Part shown: positions 23,161 through 31,506 of the stretch, piece by piece
Numbering within the stretch: position 1 is the first letter of the stretch
Layout of the letters: every line of letters begins with the position of its first letter
Origin: Burkholderiales bacterium UBA4615
GTDB lineage: Bacteria > Pseudomonadota > Gammaproteobacteria > Burkholderiales > Burkholderiaceae_E
Direction: 5' to 3'
Assembly: GCA_002386465.1 (NCBI GenBank)
Contig: DGIT01000124.1
Coordinates: forward strand, 8,438-40,552
Length of the DNA: 32,115 bases
The notes under the pieces: model-generated
Seen by the model: the letters and a program-made list of their open reading frames with translations, nothing else
What the model was told of the DNA's origin: nothing
Database searches by the model: none
Position numbers and translations under genes: made by a program

Positions 23161-24240
23161 TTAAACGGTCGTCAAACGCTCCTGGTCAATCTCCAGCGCC
23201 CCTTGCTTTAGACGGGGTATCAGCTCACGCCCAAAATCGCTCACATCTGCCACGGGATCAAAGCCGCGAATCAGAAACGAACCGATGCCAAGCCGGTAGT
23301 ACTTCAACATCGCCTGCGCAACCTGTTCGGGGGTTCCCACAAGGCAGGTCGAGTTGCCACGACCGCCCGCCAGTGCCGCCACCGGCATCCACAGTCTCTC
23401 ATCATGCACATCACCCCGAGAGGCAATGTCCACCAGCCGCTCTGCCGACGCATCGAGGGCGCGGGTCGGCAACGCCCCCCCTGCCTTCAGGTCCTGGAGC
23501 ACTTTCGCAGCTTTGTCCCAGGCCTCGCCCTCGGTCCGTCCGATGATCGGGCGAAAGGACATGTTGAAGCCTGGCGCAGGGCGGCCTGCAGCAGAAGCCA
23601 TCGCGCGAAATTCGGCCATCCGCACGCGTGTCTCGGCAAGCGGCTCGCCATACATCGCGAACACATCGCAATGCTGTGCGCCCATGAGGAGCGCACCCGG
23701 CGACGATCCCCCGAAGAACAGCGGCGGATACGGTTGCTGCACCGGACGCGCATCGGTGCGCACATCCTTGAACTGGTAAAAGCGCCCGGCATGATCAAAA
23801 GGCTCGGTCGACGTCCAGACCTTGCGCATCACTTCGAGGTATTCGGCTGCGCGCTCGTAGCGCTCGTCCTTAGGCGTGAAATCGCCGTCACGCTGCATGT
23901 CCTCATCCGACACGCCCGCGATGATGTGCAGCGCCAGCCGCCCGCCCCACAAGGCATCGAAAGTGGCCACCGTTCGGGCGGCGAGCGTTGGCACCACCAC
24001 ACCTGGCCGATGCGCGATCAAATAGCCCAGGCGTTGCGTGTGTGCCGCCGCATACGCCGCCACACTAAAGCCATCGGCCGAGCTCGAGTAGTAGCCCACC
24101 AGCACCAGATCGAACCCTGCCGCCTCATGCGCCCGGGCAAATTGCGCGAGAAAACCAGGGGAAATACCGCCGGCGATGACATGCAGCGTATTGCCCTTCG
24201 GTGGATCGACCCCGATCATGCCAATGACGCGAACGGGCAT
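23161..24240 (-). CDS. LLM class flavin-dependent monooxygenase (SsuD-like)
   Basis: TIM-barrel FMNH2-dependent monooxygenase of the bacterial luciferase/SsuD family, 359 residues. Characteristic stretches are FARAHEAAGFDLVLVGYYS, GYLIAHRPGVVVPTLAAR, TFDALWGGRLALHIIAGVSD, DERYERAAEYLEVM, PLFFGGSSPGA and CLVGTPEQVAQAMLKYY. The conserved Arg-Pro-Gly of substrate/flavin binding (HRPGV) is kept. AGGAG lies 7 bases before the ATG. It follows the amidohydrolase by 9 bases, so the two likely act on the same, perhaps sulfonated or N-acylated, compound. Substrate is not predictable. Confidence 0.92.
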   Translation of the reverse strand: MPVRVIGMIGVDPPKGNTLHVIAGGISPGFLAQFARAHEAAGFDLVLVGYYSSSADGFSVAAYAAAHTQRLGYLIAHRPGVVVPTLAARTVATFDALWGGRLALHIIAGVSDEDMQRDGDFTPKDERYERAAEYLEVMRKVWTSTEPFDHAGRFYQFKDVRTDARPVQQPYPPLFFGGSSPGALLMGAQHCDVFAMYGEPLAETRVRMAEFRAMASAAGRPAPGFNMSFRPIIGRTEGEAWDKAAKVLQDLKAGGALPTRALDASAERLVDIASRGDVHDERLWMPVAALAGGRGNSTCLVGTPEQVAQAMLKYYRLGIGSFLIRGFDPVADVSDFGRELIPRLKQGALEIDQERLTTV

Positions 24241-24249
24241 GATCGGCTC

Positions 24250-25983
24250 CTATGCGCTGACCGGCGCCTGCTGTTGCCCGCGTACCAGGCGACCCGGCAA
24301 GGCGCCCGTCGCGAGCCCGTTGCGATAGGTCACCTGACCGGAGACGATCGTGGCCACATAGCCGTCAGCAAGCTGCCGCAGGCGGCGCCCACCCGCAGGC
24401 AGGTCATAAGCCACGGTGGGTACGTGCACCTTCAGACGCGCAAGGTCGATCACGTTGATGTCGGCCTTGTGGCCGACGAGCAATCGACCGCGATCGTTCA
24501 GACCAGCCAAAGCCGCAGGCTCGCTGGTGAGCGCTGCGATGGCTTTGGGCAGATCAATCCGATCAGACCCTTGCGCATCGCGCGCCCAACGCGTCAGAAA
24601 ATACGTGGGGAAACTGGCGTCGCAAATCATGCCGTAGTGGGCACCGCCGTCGGCCAGACCAACCACTGAATCAGGATGACCGAGCATGGCTCGCACCGCA
24701 TTCAGATTGCGGTCGCGGTAATTGGCGCCAGGCTGATAAAAGATGGCCCGGCCCTCGCGCTCCAGCAGCAAATCGTACGAGAACGCTTCCACCGACTGGC
24801 CTGCCGCCTTGGCCAGATTGTCGATCCGATCTTCAATGCGCGGCTCGTAATCGGGCTCCTCGCCCCACACGTAGCAGAACTGAAAGGCCCGTACGGTCTT
24901 CAGGTTCACCGGATTGGTGTCCTCGGCCTGCTCGCAGAGCAACTGCTCGCGCATGACCGGGTCTTTCATGCGTGCCACGCGCTCAGCCAGGGGCAGATGC
25001 GCAATCGCCTTGTAGCTCGGGTGATACGCAAACGGATGAAAACTCAGATCGAGGCCATAAAACATGCCCACCGGGCGCGGGGCCACTTGTGCACGCATCT
25101 GCAGGCCCGCCTGCGTGGCATCGCTCAGCGCATCAAGCGATGTGCGCCAGGCGGTTTCATCGCCCGCAGGCATCTGAATCAGCGTGTACGAGAGGGGCCG
25201 TCCACTGCGCTCGGCCAAGCGACGCATGAGTGCAAACTCGGAGGCGGCATCGCCCATGGGCGCAGGAATGATCTGAAACACGCCTTTTCCTGCGTCTTTC
25301 AGGCCTTCGGCCAGGGCAGCCAACTCGTCTTCCTCAGAAAAGAGGCTTGGCGCGAGCTCTCCGGCCTTCGTACGGTGCAGCATGTTGCGTGAGGTGGTGA
25401 CGCCCAGCGCGCCGGCCCGAATCGCCTCGGTGGTCAATGCACGCATCTGTGCCAGATCGTCGGCTGAAGGCGGCTCCTGTGCCGCCGCACGCTCACCCAT
25501 CACGAACACACGCAGCGCCGAATGCGGCAATTGGGCCGCCACATCCAGATCGAACTGACGCTGATCGAGCGCATCGAGATATTGCGGAAAGGTCTCCCAA
25601 TTCCAGGGCAGGCCTTCGGTCATCACGACCTCAGGAACGTCCTCAACGCCCTCCATGACCTTGACCAGAATGTCGCGCTGGTCCGGCTTGCACGGCGCAA
25701 ACCCCACCCCGCAATTACCCATCACCACAGAGGTCACGCCGTGAAACGACGATGGCGCAAGACGATTTTCCCAGGTCGACTGCCCGTCGTAGTGGGTATG
25801 GACGTCCACAAAACCGGGCGTCACCAGCAGGCCCTTGGCATCGATTTCCTGAGTCGCCGTGCCGCTCACCTGGCCAATCGCTGCAATCCGCCCGTCTTTC
25901 ACCGCCACGTCGGCTGCCTTCGGTGGGTTGCCCAACCCGTCATGCACGCTGCCGCCCCGGATGATGAGATCGTAGTCCGCCAT
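24250..25983 (-). CDS. N-acyl-D-amino-acid deacylase-like amidohydrolase
   Basis: Metal-dependent amidohydrolase of the D-aminoacylase group, 577 residues from ATG 25983 (MADYDLIIRG), preceded by the strong site GAGGGGG. The metal-binding VHTHYDGQ carries His62 and His64. Cys91 in MGNCGVGFAP matches the metal-bridging cysteine of D-aminoacylase. GLADGGAHYGM supplies the late catalytic Asp. The C-terminal beta-sandwich (GHKADINVIDLARL) completes the fold. It would hydrolyse an N-acyl or cyclic amide bond. It is the first gene of a two-gene unit with the LLM monooxygenase. The frame is open slightly upstream (26010), without better evidence. Confidence 0.92.
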   Translation of the reverse strand: MADYDLIIRGGSVHDGLGNPPKAADVAVKDGRIAAIGQVSGTATQEIDAKGLLVTPGFVDVHTHYDGQSTWENRLAPSSFHGVTSVVMGNCGVGFAPCKPDQRDILVKVMEGVEDVPEVVMTEGLPWNWETFPQYLDALDQRQFDLDVAAQLPHSALRVFVMGERAAAQEPPSADDLAQMRALTTEAIRAGALGVTTSRNMLHRTKAGELAPSLFSEEDELAALAEGLKDAGKGVFQIIPAPMGDAASEFALMRRLAERSGRPLSYTLIQMPAGDETAWRTSLDALSDATQAGLQMRAQVAPRPVGMFYGLDLSFHPFAYHPSYKAIAHLPLAERVARMKDPVMREQLLCEQAEDTNPVNLKTVRAFQFCYVWGEEPDYEPRIEDRIDNLAKAAGQSVEAFSYDLLLEREGRAIFYQPGANYRDRNLNAVRAMLGHPDSVVGLADGGAHYGMICDASFPTYFLTRWARDAQGSDRIDLPKAIAALTSEPAALAGLNDRGRLLVGHKADINVIDLARLKVHVPTVAYDLPAGGRRLRQLADGYVATIVSGQVTYRNGLATGALPGRLVRGQQQAPVSA

Positions 25984-26112
25984 GTAGCCCCCTCTATCGC
26001 ACTTGGTCAATGGAATACCCTGAGCTTACCCCTCTGCACCGTCCGGCGCACAGAACCCGCGCAGCCCCCCGTTCCAAAGCCTCGCAGGCCGCGCCAATCA
26101 GCGTCGCCGGTA

Positions 26113-27498
26113 TCACGCAATGCGTTGAACCCCAGGCAGGCTGTAGCGTCGCCCGATTAACGCCGCGCCTGGCTCATAGAGTCTCCAGCTAAGCGAGAAC
26201 GGCCCTTCGGGCGCGGGCAACCAATTAGCCCGTTCGGAAGGCCGCGTTGGGGCGTGCGCCTGCAAAGCAATGGTCACACTGCCATCAGTGTCCCTGTGCA
26301 GCCCTGGCGTGCGGTCACCCACTTTGTAGCGCTGCGCTGGGTTTTCCACGAAAAATGCGCGGCCATCCGGCATGTCCTCATACATCGAGAGCGACCAGAA
26401 GCCCGACACAGGCAGATCGGCCGGCACGCGCAACCGATAGCTCGCACTGCCAGACAGGCGTGCCCCTTGATCATCGATATACGCCGACGCGTAAATCGCC
26501 TCTTCCCGCGGCAATGCGCCCAATCCCCCGAGCGCAATGCGTGCGCGATAGGCGTGATCGCTACCAAAGCGACCGATATGGTCCAGGCCCGACATCCAAC
26601 CGGGGCCGATCAGGCGGCGATACGCCGGGTTGGGCGTCTGCAGGGATTGGCGCAAGACGGGCAACAAGCGCCGCCAGGCAGACTGCACCGGTCCATCCAG
26701 CCGCGCCCAGCTATCGGACTCGCCAGGCGACAGGCCCACGAATTTCAGCTTCTCCTGAAGTTCAGCGTCACGCGCAAGGACTGGATTGCGACCGAGCGCC
26801 TCGTTGACAAAGGCCAGGAATCGCTGTGGATCCTGTTCATTCGGCCTGGTGGCCCAGGGCCGCCTGACCAGCGGCGCGCGCAACTGCATCGCGTCCTGAA
26901 GCACCCTGACCGCGGCCACGTCGTCAGGTCCGTCGACCAGGACGCGTGCCAGCATCCAGACATCATCACAGGCGAGCCGCAGCGGTTCCACGCCTGCGGG
27001 AGGTTCGCCTGCCCAACGCTGCGATGCAATCCAGAGCGTGCGCGCACCGCCCCCTGAGGTGCGCCGTGACAGACAGGCCTCGTTGTCGGTAAACGGATTC
27101 ATGCAGGCCAGGCTCCAGTACCGCTCGCCAAACGCAGGCAAGGACAGGAGTACCGGCCCGGCGGAAAGATCCAACCAGGCGCTGGTGTAGAGCGTGTCAT
27201 TGTTGGGGCGCGTGACCCCGCGATCACGGGCGGTGAGCAGCGAACGTGCATGCCCAAGCGTATTCACAGGCAAGCGTCCTGAGACCGAACCCCCTGCCGT
27301 GGCCCACCATCGCACGCGGGCCAGATCATGCACCGCAAAAGCGTACCAATACGCCTGCGTGATGGCTGCATCCACCGCCTCGTCACGCTGTGCTTGCCCC
27401 CATACAACCGGGGTTATGACCGACGTCACCCCGAATCCCAGAGGCCACTGCAAGCACGTGCGACGTTGCGAAAAACGCTTGGAGCGATGATCAGCCAC
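26113..27498 (-). CDS. DUF1254/DUF1214 domain protein, exported (GTG start)
   Basis: A 461-residue protein with the DUF1254 domain in the first half (PNNDTLYTSAWLDLSAGPVL) and DUF1214 near the C-terminus (GFWSLSMYEDMPDGRAFFVE, ANWLPAPEGPFSLSWRLYEP). Function of the family is not established. A GTG start at 27498 is preceded by GAGGAG with 5-base spacing. The N-terminus has basic residues with a twin arginine (SQRRTCLQ), a hydrophobic stretch and a likely cleavage near WGQA, so it is probably exported, perhaps by Tat. It is divergent from the MDR reductase gene. Confidence 0.88.
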   Translation of the reverse strand: MADHRSKRFSQRRTCLQWPLGFGVTSVITPVVWGQAQRDEAVDAAITQAYWYAFAVHDLARVRWWATAGGSVSGRLPVNTLGHARSLLTARDRGVTRPNNDTLYTSAWLDLSAGPVLLSLPAFGERYWSLACMNPFTDNEACLSRRTSGGGARTLWIASQRWAGEPPAGVEPLRLACDDVWMLARVLVDGPDDVAAVRVLQDAMQLRAPLVRRPWATRPNEQDPQRFLAFVNEALGRNPVLARDAELQEKLKFVGLSPGESDSWARLDGPVQSAWRRLLPVLRQSLQTPNPAYRRLIGPGWMSGLDHIGRFGSDHAYRARIALGGLGALPREEAIYASAYIDDQGARLSGSASYRLRVPADLPVSGFWSLSMYEDMPDGRAFFVENPAQRYKVGDRTPGLHRDTDGSVTIALQAHAPTRPSERANWLPAPEGPFSLSWRLYEPGAALIGRRYSLPGVQRIA

Positions 27499-27611
27499 GC
27501 AGACTCCTCGAAGAACCCGTGTCCCTTAGCGATCCATGGGATCCGGGATAATGCCAGCGCATTCATGATCCGAGTCAAACCAAGCGCCGACCATCCCCAG
27601 GGAGACCCACC

Positions 27612-28640
27612 GTGAGCCAGACCACCCACCCCTCCTCGCCCAACACCCGCATTCTGTTCGTCAAGCGCCCCGATGGCTGGCCGGACGCGTCCTGCTTTCA
27701 GACTGAAGCGTGCCCCGAGCCCGAATGCGGCGCGCAGGACGTGGTGGTGCAAGCATTGTGGCTGTCGCTGGACCCGTATCTGCGGGGTCGGATGAATGCA
27801 GGCACGTCCTACGCGCCAGGGTTCGTGCTGGGCAAGCCGATCGTGTCGCGCGTGGTGGCGCGGGTCATCGCGTCGCGCAACGACCGCTATCGTGAAGGCG
27901 ACTATGTCTGGGGTTTTCTGGACTGGGCCTTGCGCATGGTGGTGCCGCGCGGCGAAGGTCTGTATCGGATCGATCCGGCCCTGGGGCGTCCTAGCCTGGC
28001 GATTTCAGCACTCGGCATGCCTGGCCTGACCGCGTGGGTTGGCGCGATTGAACTCGGCAAGCCTACGCCGGGCGACACGGTTTATATCTCCTCTGCCGCA
28101 GGCACGATCGGACAACTCGCCGGCCAGTTTGCCAAACAGACCGGTGCGCGGGTGATCGGCTCGGTGGGCAGCGATGACAAGCGCGATTTCGTGGTGAAGC
28201 ACTGCGGCTATGACGCGGCGTTCAACTACAAGACCCGCAACATGGACGAAGCCCTCCAGGAACTGGCTCCCAACGGGATCGATGTGTATCTGGACAATGT
28301 GGGCGGCACAACGCTTGAAGCCGCCCTGCGCCATGCCAACGTCGGCGCGCGCTTCCCGATCTGCGGCATGATCTCGCGCTACAACGAAACGACCGACCCC
28401 GGGATTCGCGGCATGCAGCTGATGGTGTCCAAGCGCATCCGCATGACCGGATACATCATCAACGACCATGTGCACAAACTGCCTGCCTATCAGCAGCGTG
28501 CAGCGCAATGGTTTCGCTCAGGGGCCATGCAGTTTCACGAAGACATTGTGCACGGCATCGAACAGGCCCCGGCTGCACTGATCGGCATGATGCAAGGCGA
28601 AGCGATGGGCAAACGCCTGGTCCAGGTCGCCGCGGCCTAG
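27612..28640 (+). CDS. NADP-dependent oxidoreductase (MDR, prostaglandin reductase-like; GTG start)
   Basis: Zinc-independent medium-chain reductase of 342 residues, of the type that reduces the double bond of enones (leukotriene B4 dehydrogenase / CurA group). Typical stretches are LSLDPYLRGRMN, the cofactor motif SAAGTIGQLAGQFAKQTGAR, GIDVYLDNVGG, RFPICGMISRYN and the end GEAMGKRLVQVA. The GTG at 27612 has GGGAG about 9 bases upstream. It heads a same-strand group with a VOC protein and the broken alcohol dehydrogenase. Confidence 0.94.
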   Translation: MSQTTHPSSPNTRILFVKRPDGWPDASCFQTEACPEPECGAQDVVVQALWLSLDPYLRGRMNAGTSYAPGFVLGKPIVSRVVARVIASRNDRYREGDYVWGFLDWALRMVVPRGEGLYRIDPALGRPSLAISALGMPGLTAWVGAIELGKPTPGDTVYISSAAGTIGQLAGQFAKQTGARVIGSVGSDDKRDFVVKHCGYDAAFNYKTRNMDEALQELAPNGIDVYLDNVGGTTLEAALRHANVGARFPICGMISRYNETTDPGIRGMQLMVSKRIRMTGYIINDHVHKLPAYQQRAAQWFRSGAMQFHEDIVHGIEQAPAALIGMMQGEAMGKRLVQVAAA

Positions 28641-28722
28641 TCAGGCCACCATCCAGTAAGATCGGCCGGCCTGCCTGCCCCGAGCAGTACGGGCCCCACT
28701 CACAATCCATCAGGAGACCCCC

Positions 28723-29103
28723 ATGTTCAGTCACGTCATGCTCGGTGTGAGCGACCTTGAAGTGTCACGCAAGTTCTACGATGCGCTCCTAGGCACACTG
28801 GGTCTTGGGCCCGGCGTGGCCAACAAGAACCGCTACTTCTATCGCAGCCCGGGTGGCACCTTCGCAATTTCCACGCCGATCAACGGCCAGCCAGCCACCT
28901 ATGGCAATGGCAGCACGCTCGGGTTCTCCATGGCCTCGCCCGAGCAGGCCGATGCCTTTCATGCCGCCGGTGTGGCCAATGGCGGCACCACCTGCGAAGA
29001 CCCGCCGGGCTATCGCGAAGGACCCGCTGGCAAGATTTTTCTCGCCTATCTGCGCGACCCCGACGGCAACAAGCTCTGCGCCCTGCACCGTCCGGCCAAG
29101 TAA
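28723..29103 (+). CDS. VOC family (glyoxalase-like) protein
   Basis: A 126-residue single-domain vicinal oxygen chelate protein: MFSHVMLGVSDLEVSRKFYD at the start, RSPGGTFAI in the middle and YLRDPDGNKLCALHRP at the end. Likely metal ligands are His4 and a late Glu/His, as in glyoxalase-type relatives. AGGAG lies 8 bases before the ATG. Members include glyoxalases, dioxygenases and resistance proteins, so the exact role is open. It sits 82 bases after the MDR gene and 47 bases before the alcohol dehydrogenase. Confidence 0.9.
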   Translation: MFSHVMLGVSDLEVSRKFYDALLGTLGLGPGVANKNRYFYRSPGGTFAISTPINGQPATYGNGSTLGFSMASPEQADAFHAAGVANGGTTCEDPPGYREGPAGKIFLAYLRDPDGNKLCALHRPAK

Positions 29104-29150
29104 TCCGCCCCGCACGCACCGCATCCCGATCAGCGCAGGAGCCCGCCCTC

Positions 29151-30155
29151 ATGAAAGCTGCCGTCTTCCATGGCCCACGCGACATTCGCTTCGAGGATGT
29201 CCCAAGGCCGGTGCTCAACGAGGGCGAAGCGCTCATGCGCATTCGGGCCTGCGGTATTTGCGGATCCGACCTGCACACCTATCGTGAAGGCCTGTTCCTG
29301 CAGTTGGGGCTGCCACTGGAACAGGGCCGCATCCTGGGCCATGAATTCAGCGGCGAAATCGTCGAAGTCTGTGGTGAGATGCCCGATGTACAGGTGGGCA
29401 GGCGCTACACCACCGTGAGTGTGGGCGGCAATGCCGAGTTCTTGCGCATCACACCGCAGATTGCCAGCCGGATGATCCCCATTCCAGACCATCTGAGCTT
29501 CGAGGAGGCTGCCACCACCGAGCCCCTCGCCACGTCCTTGCACGCGGTTGAACTGGCCGATCCGTAAGACGATCAGGTTGTGGTGGTGATGGGCGCCGGG
29601 ATCATCGGTCTGGGCGTGCTGCAATGCATTCGGGCCCGATCGAACGCACGGGTGATCGTGGTCGATCTTTCTGCCCGCCGCCTGCAGCTGGCGCGTGAGC
29701 TGGGCGCGCATCTCACCATCAATGCATCGCAAGAGGACGCTGTGGCGCGGCTCAAGGCCCTGTATGGCGACAGTGCACTCAGCCTGCTCGACACCGCCGA
29801 AAGCGGCATTGATACAGTCTTTGATTGCGCGGGCGCCACGGCGCGCTTCCAGGGCACCACCGTGCTGGAGCAGGCAATCAGTCTGGTGCGTCAGAACGGC
29901 AAAGTAGTGGTGGTGGCCGTGTTTGAACGCAAGATCGAACTCGACGTCAACGCTGTGGTGCGCAAAGGCGTGCAACTCCTGGGCTCATGGGCCTGGACGC
30001 CTGCGGATTTTGTGCAGTCGATGAAACTGATCAGCAGCGGCAAAATCGACCGCAAGCCTCTGATCACCCATCGATTCGCCTTGGAAGAGGCCTCACAGGC
30101 CTATGAAACGCAGATGCAGGCCAATGAGGCCATCAAGGTGGTGCTCACCCCCTGA
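29151..30155 (+). pseudogene. Zinc-dependent alcohol dehydrogenase interrupted by an in-frame TAA
   Basis: The frame from ATG 29151 encodes 138 residues of a zinc alcohol dehydrogenase (MKAAVFHGPRDIRFEDVP, catalytic zinc ligands Cys34 in ACGICGSD and His64-Glu65 in GHEF, and TEPLATSLHAV) and then meets TAA at 29565-29567. The same frame continues without a shift through the Rossmann motif VVVMGAGIIGLGVLQ to a normal stop at 30155. One base change, for example CAA to TAA, explains it. The stop separates the catalytic from the cofactor-binding domain. The loop that normally holds the four structural-zinc cysteines is also missing between about residues 83 and 92. A sequencing error cannot be excluded. 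Confidence 0.85.
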
Positions 30156-30164
30156 GCCCTGGGC

Positions 30165-30191
30165 AAAATCTGAGCGGGTCATGGCCCGCTC
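30165..30191 (-). terminator. Terminator after the enolase-like gene
   Basis: On the minus strand a perfect 7-bp stem, GAGCGGG-CCATGA-CCCGCTC, begins 1 base after the enolase-like stop codon and is followed by AGATTTTG. It is a moderate intrinsic terminator for the kinase/enolase operon. It also lies 16 bases beyond the end of the convergent alcohol dehydrogenase frame. Confidence 0.6.
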
Positions 30192-30192
30192 G

Positions 30193-31488
30193 TCAGGGCC
30201 GGCCAGGATTTCGACCAAAGGCGCGGGCACCTGCAAAGACCGCGCGATCGCCCAGTCGCTCCTCGATGCGCAGCGCCTCGTTCCACTTGGCCATGCGCTC
30301 ACTGCGCGCAAACGATCCCACCTTCAACTGACCCACCTGCCAGCCGATCGCCAGGTGCACGATGCTCACGTCCTCTGTCTCGCCTGAACGTGCCGACACA
30401 ATGGCCGCATAGCCTGCCGCCTGCGCCGCCCGCCAGGCCTGCAGGGTCTCGGTGAGCGTGCCGCGCTGGTTCGGTTTAAGCAGCACCGTATTGGCTGCGC
30501 CCGCCTGCGCCGCCTCCTTCACAAGCGATGCGTGCGACACGAGGAAGTCATCGCCCACCACCTGCACACGCGTGCCGGCTGCCTGTGTGAAGCGGGCAAA
30601 GCCAGCGGGATCGTCCTCGGCGAGCGGATCTTCAATGGAGGCGATCGGGTAGCGATCGAGCCAGCGCAACAGCAGCTCGCTCAAACCATCAGAGTCGAGT
30701 GTGCGAGCTTCAAGACCCAGCGTGTAGCGCCCTGCCCGACCAAATTCGGATGCGGCAATATCCAGCGCGATCGCCACCTGCTCGCCTGGGATATAGCCGG
30801 CACGCTCGATGGCTGCCACCAGGGTTTCGAGTGCCTGTTCATTGGTGGTGAAGTCAGGCCACCAGCCGCCTTCATCGGCCACCCCCATGCGCGACCCGCG
30901 CACAGCCATCAGCTCACCTGCGGCGCGGTACACCTCGGCGGTCCACTCCAAGGCCTGAGCAAAGCTGTGTGCACCAGGGCACACCACCATAAAGTCCTGC
31001 ACATCCACCCGACGCCCGGCGTGTGCACCGCCACCGAAAATCTGAATCTGAGGCATGGGCAGCAAATACGCCCGGGTACCACCCAGGTATGCGTACAAGG
31101 GCACGGCATGGCTCGCCGCCGCCGCATGCGCTGCCGCCATGGACACTGCAAGCGTCGCATTGGCACCCAGGCGCGACTTGCTCTCGGTGCCGTCGAGTGC
31201 GATCAGCCGCTCATCAAGCTGTGCCTGCTGATCAGCTGGCATGCCGCATACCGCTTGGGCGATTTCACCATTCACGTTGGCAACCGCCCGAAGCACATCC
31301 AACCCTCCTTGTGTCAGGCCGCCATCGCGCAGCTCGAGCGCCTCGCGCGTGCCGCGGGAGGCACCCGCCGGCACGATGGCGCAACCCGTGGCGCCGTCTG
31401 CCAGCTTGACCTCAGCTTCCACCGTAGGTCGCCCTCGACTGTCCCACACACGTCGCGCATGCACCGATCGAATTGTTGTTGGTCTCAT
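30193..31488 (-). CDS. Enolase paralogue with altered active site
   Basis: A 431-residue protein that aligns with enolase (2-phosphoglycerate dehydratase) over its whole length. Metal ligands are conserved: Asp243 (ALDIAASEF), Glu286 (SIEDPLAEDD) and Asp313 (VGDDFLVS). So are the catalytic Lys338 (LLKPNQRGTLTET), Lys389 (GQLKVGS), Glu206 (ADEGG) and His156. Two positions differ from canonical enolase: the Glu of the usual Q-E-F-M is Asp165 (DVQDFMVV), and the His of S-H-R-S-G-E-T-E-D is Ala366 (SARSGETED). The mobile loop is GASRG, not GASTG. It is therefore unlikely to be the housekeeping enolase and may act on a related phosphorylated acid. It follows an APH-type kinase by 18 bases. Confidence 0.9.
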   Translation of the reverse strand: MRPTTIRSVHARRVWDSRGRPTVEAEVKLADGATGCAIVPAGASRGTREALELRDGGLTQGGLDVLRAVANVNGEIAQAVCGMPADQQAQLDERLIALDGTESKSRLGANATLAVSMAAAHAAAASHAVPLYAYLGGTRAYLLPMPQIQIFGGGAHAGRRVDVQDFMVVCPGAHSFAQALEWTAEVYRAAGELMAVRGSRMGVADEGGWWPDFTTNEQALETLVAAIERAGYIPGEQVAIALDIAASEFGRAGRYTLGLEARTLDSDGLSELLLRWLDRYPIASIEDPLAEDDPAGFARFTQAAGTRVQVVGDDFLVSHASLVKEAAQAGAANTVLLKPNQRGTLTETLQAWRAAQAAGYAAIVSARSGETEDVSIVHLAIGWQVGQLKVGSFARSERMAKWNEALRIEERLGDRAVFAGARAFGRNPGRP

Positions 31489-31506
31489 CGCAGTCTGACT
31501 CCTGGA

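Noticed and set aside
23404..24669. A 421-codon plus-strand frame opposite the LLM and amidohydrolase genes
   Set aside because: It is His/Arg-rich without recognisable motifs and spans the junction of two well-supported minus-strand genes.
27530..27560. GATCCATGGGATC inverted repeat and GATAAT before the MDR reductase gene as an operator and promoter
   Set aside because: The repeat is only 5 bp per arm, no -35 fits, and the match is easily due to chance.
29565..29567. The in-frame TAA as a recoded codon
   Set aside because: Known recoding uses TGA or TAG; alcohol dehydrogenases have no special residue at this linker, so a nonsense mutation or sequence error is simpler.
30193..31488. Annotation as the housekeeping enolase (eno)
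   Set aside because: Two canonical active-site residues are changed, and in betaproteobacteria eno normally lies near pyrG and kdsA, not beside an APH kinase.
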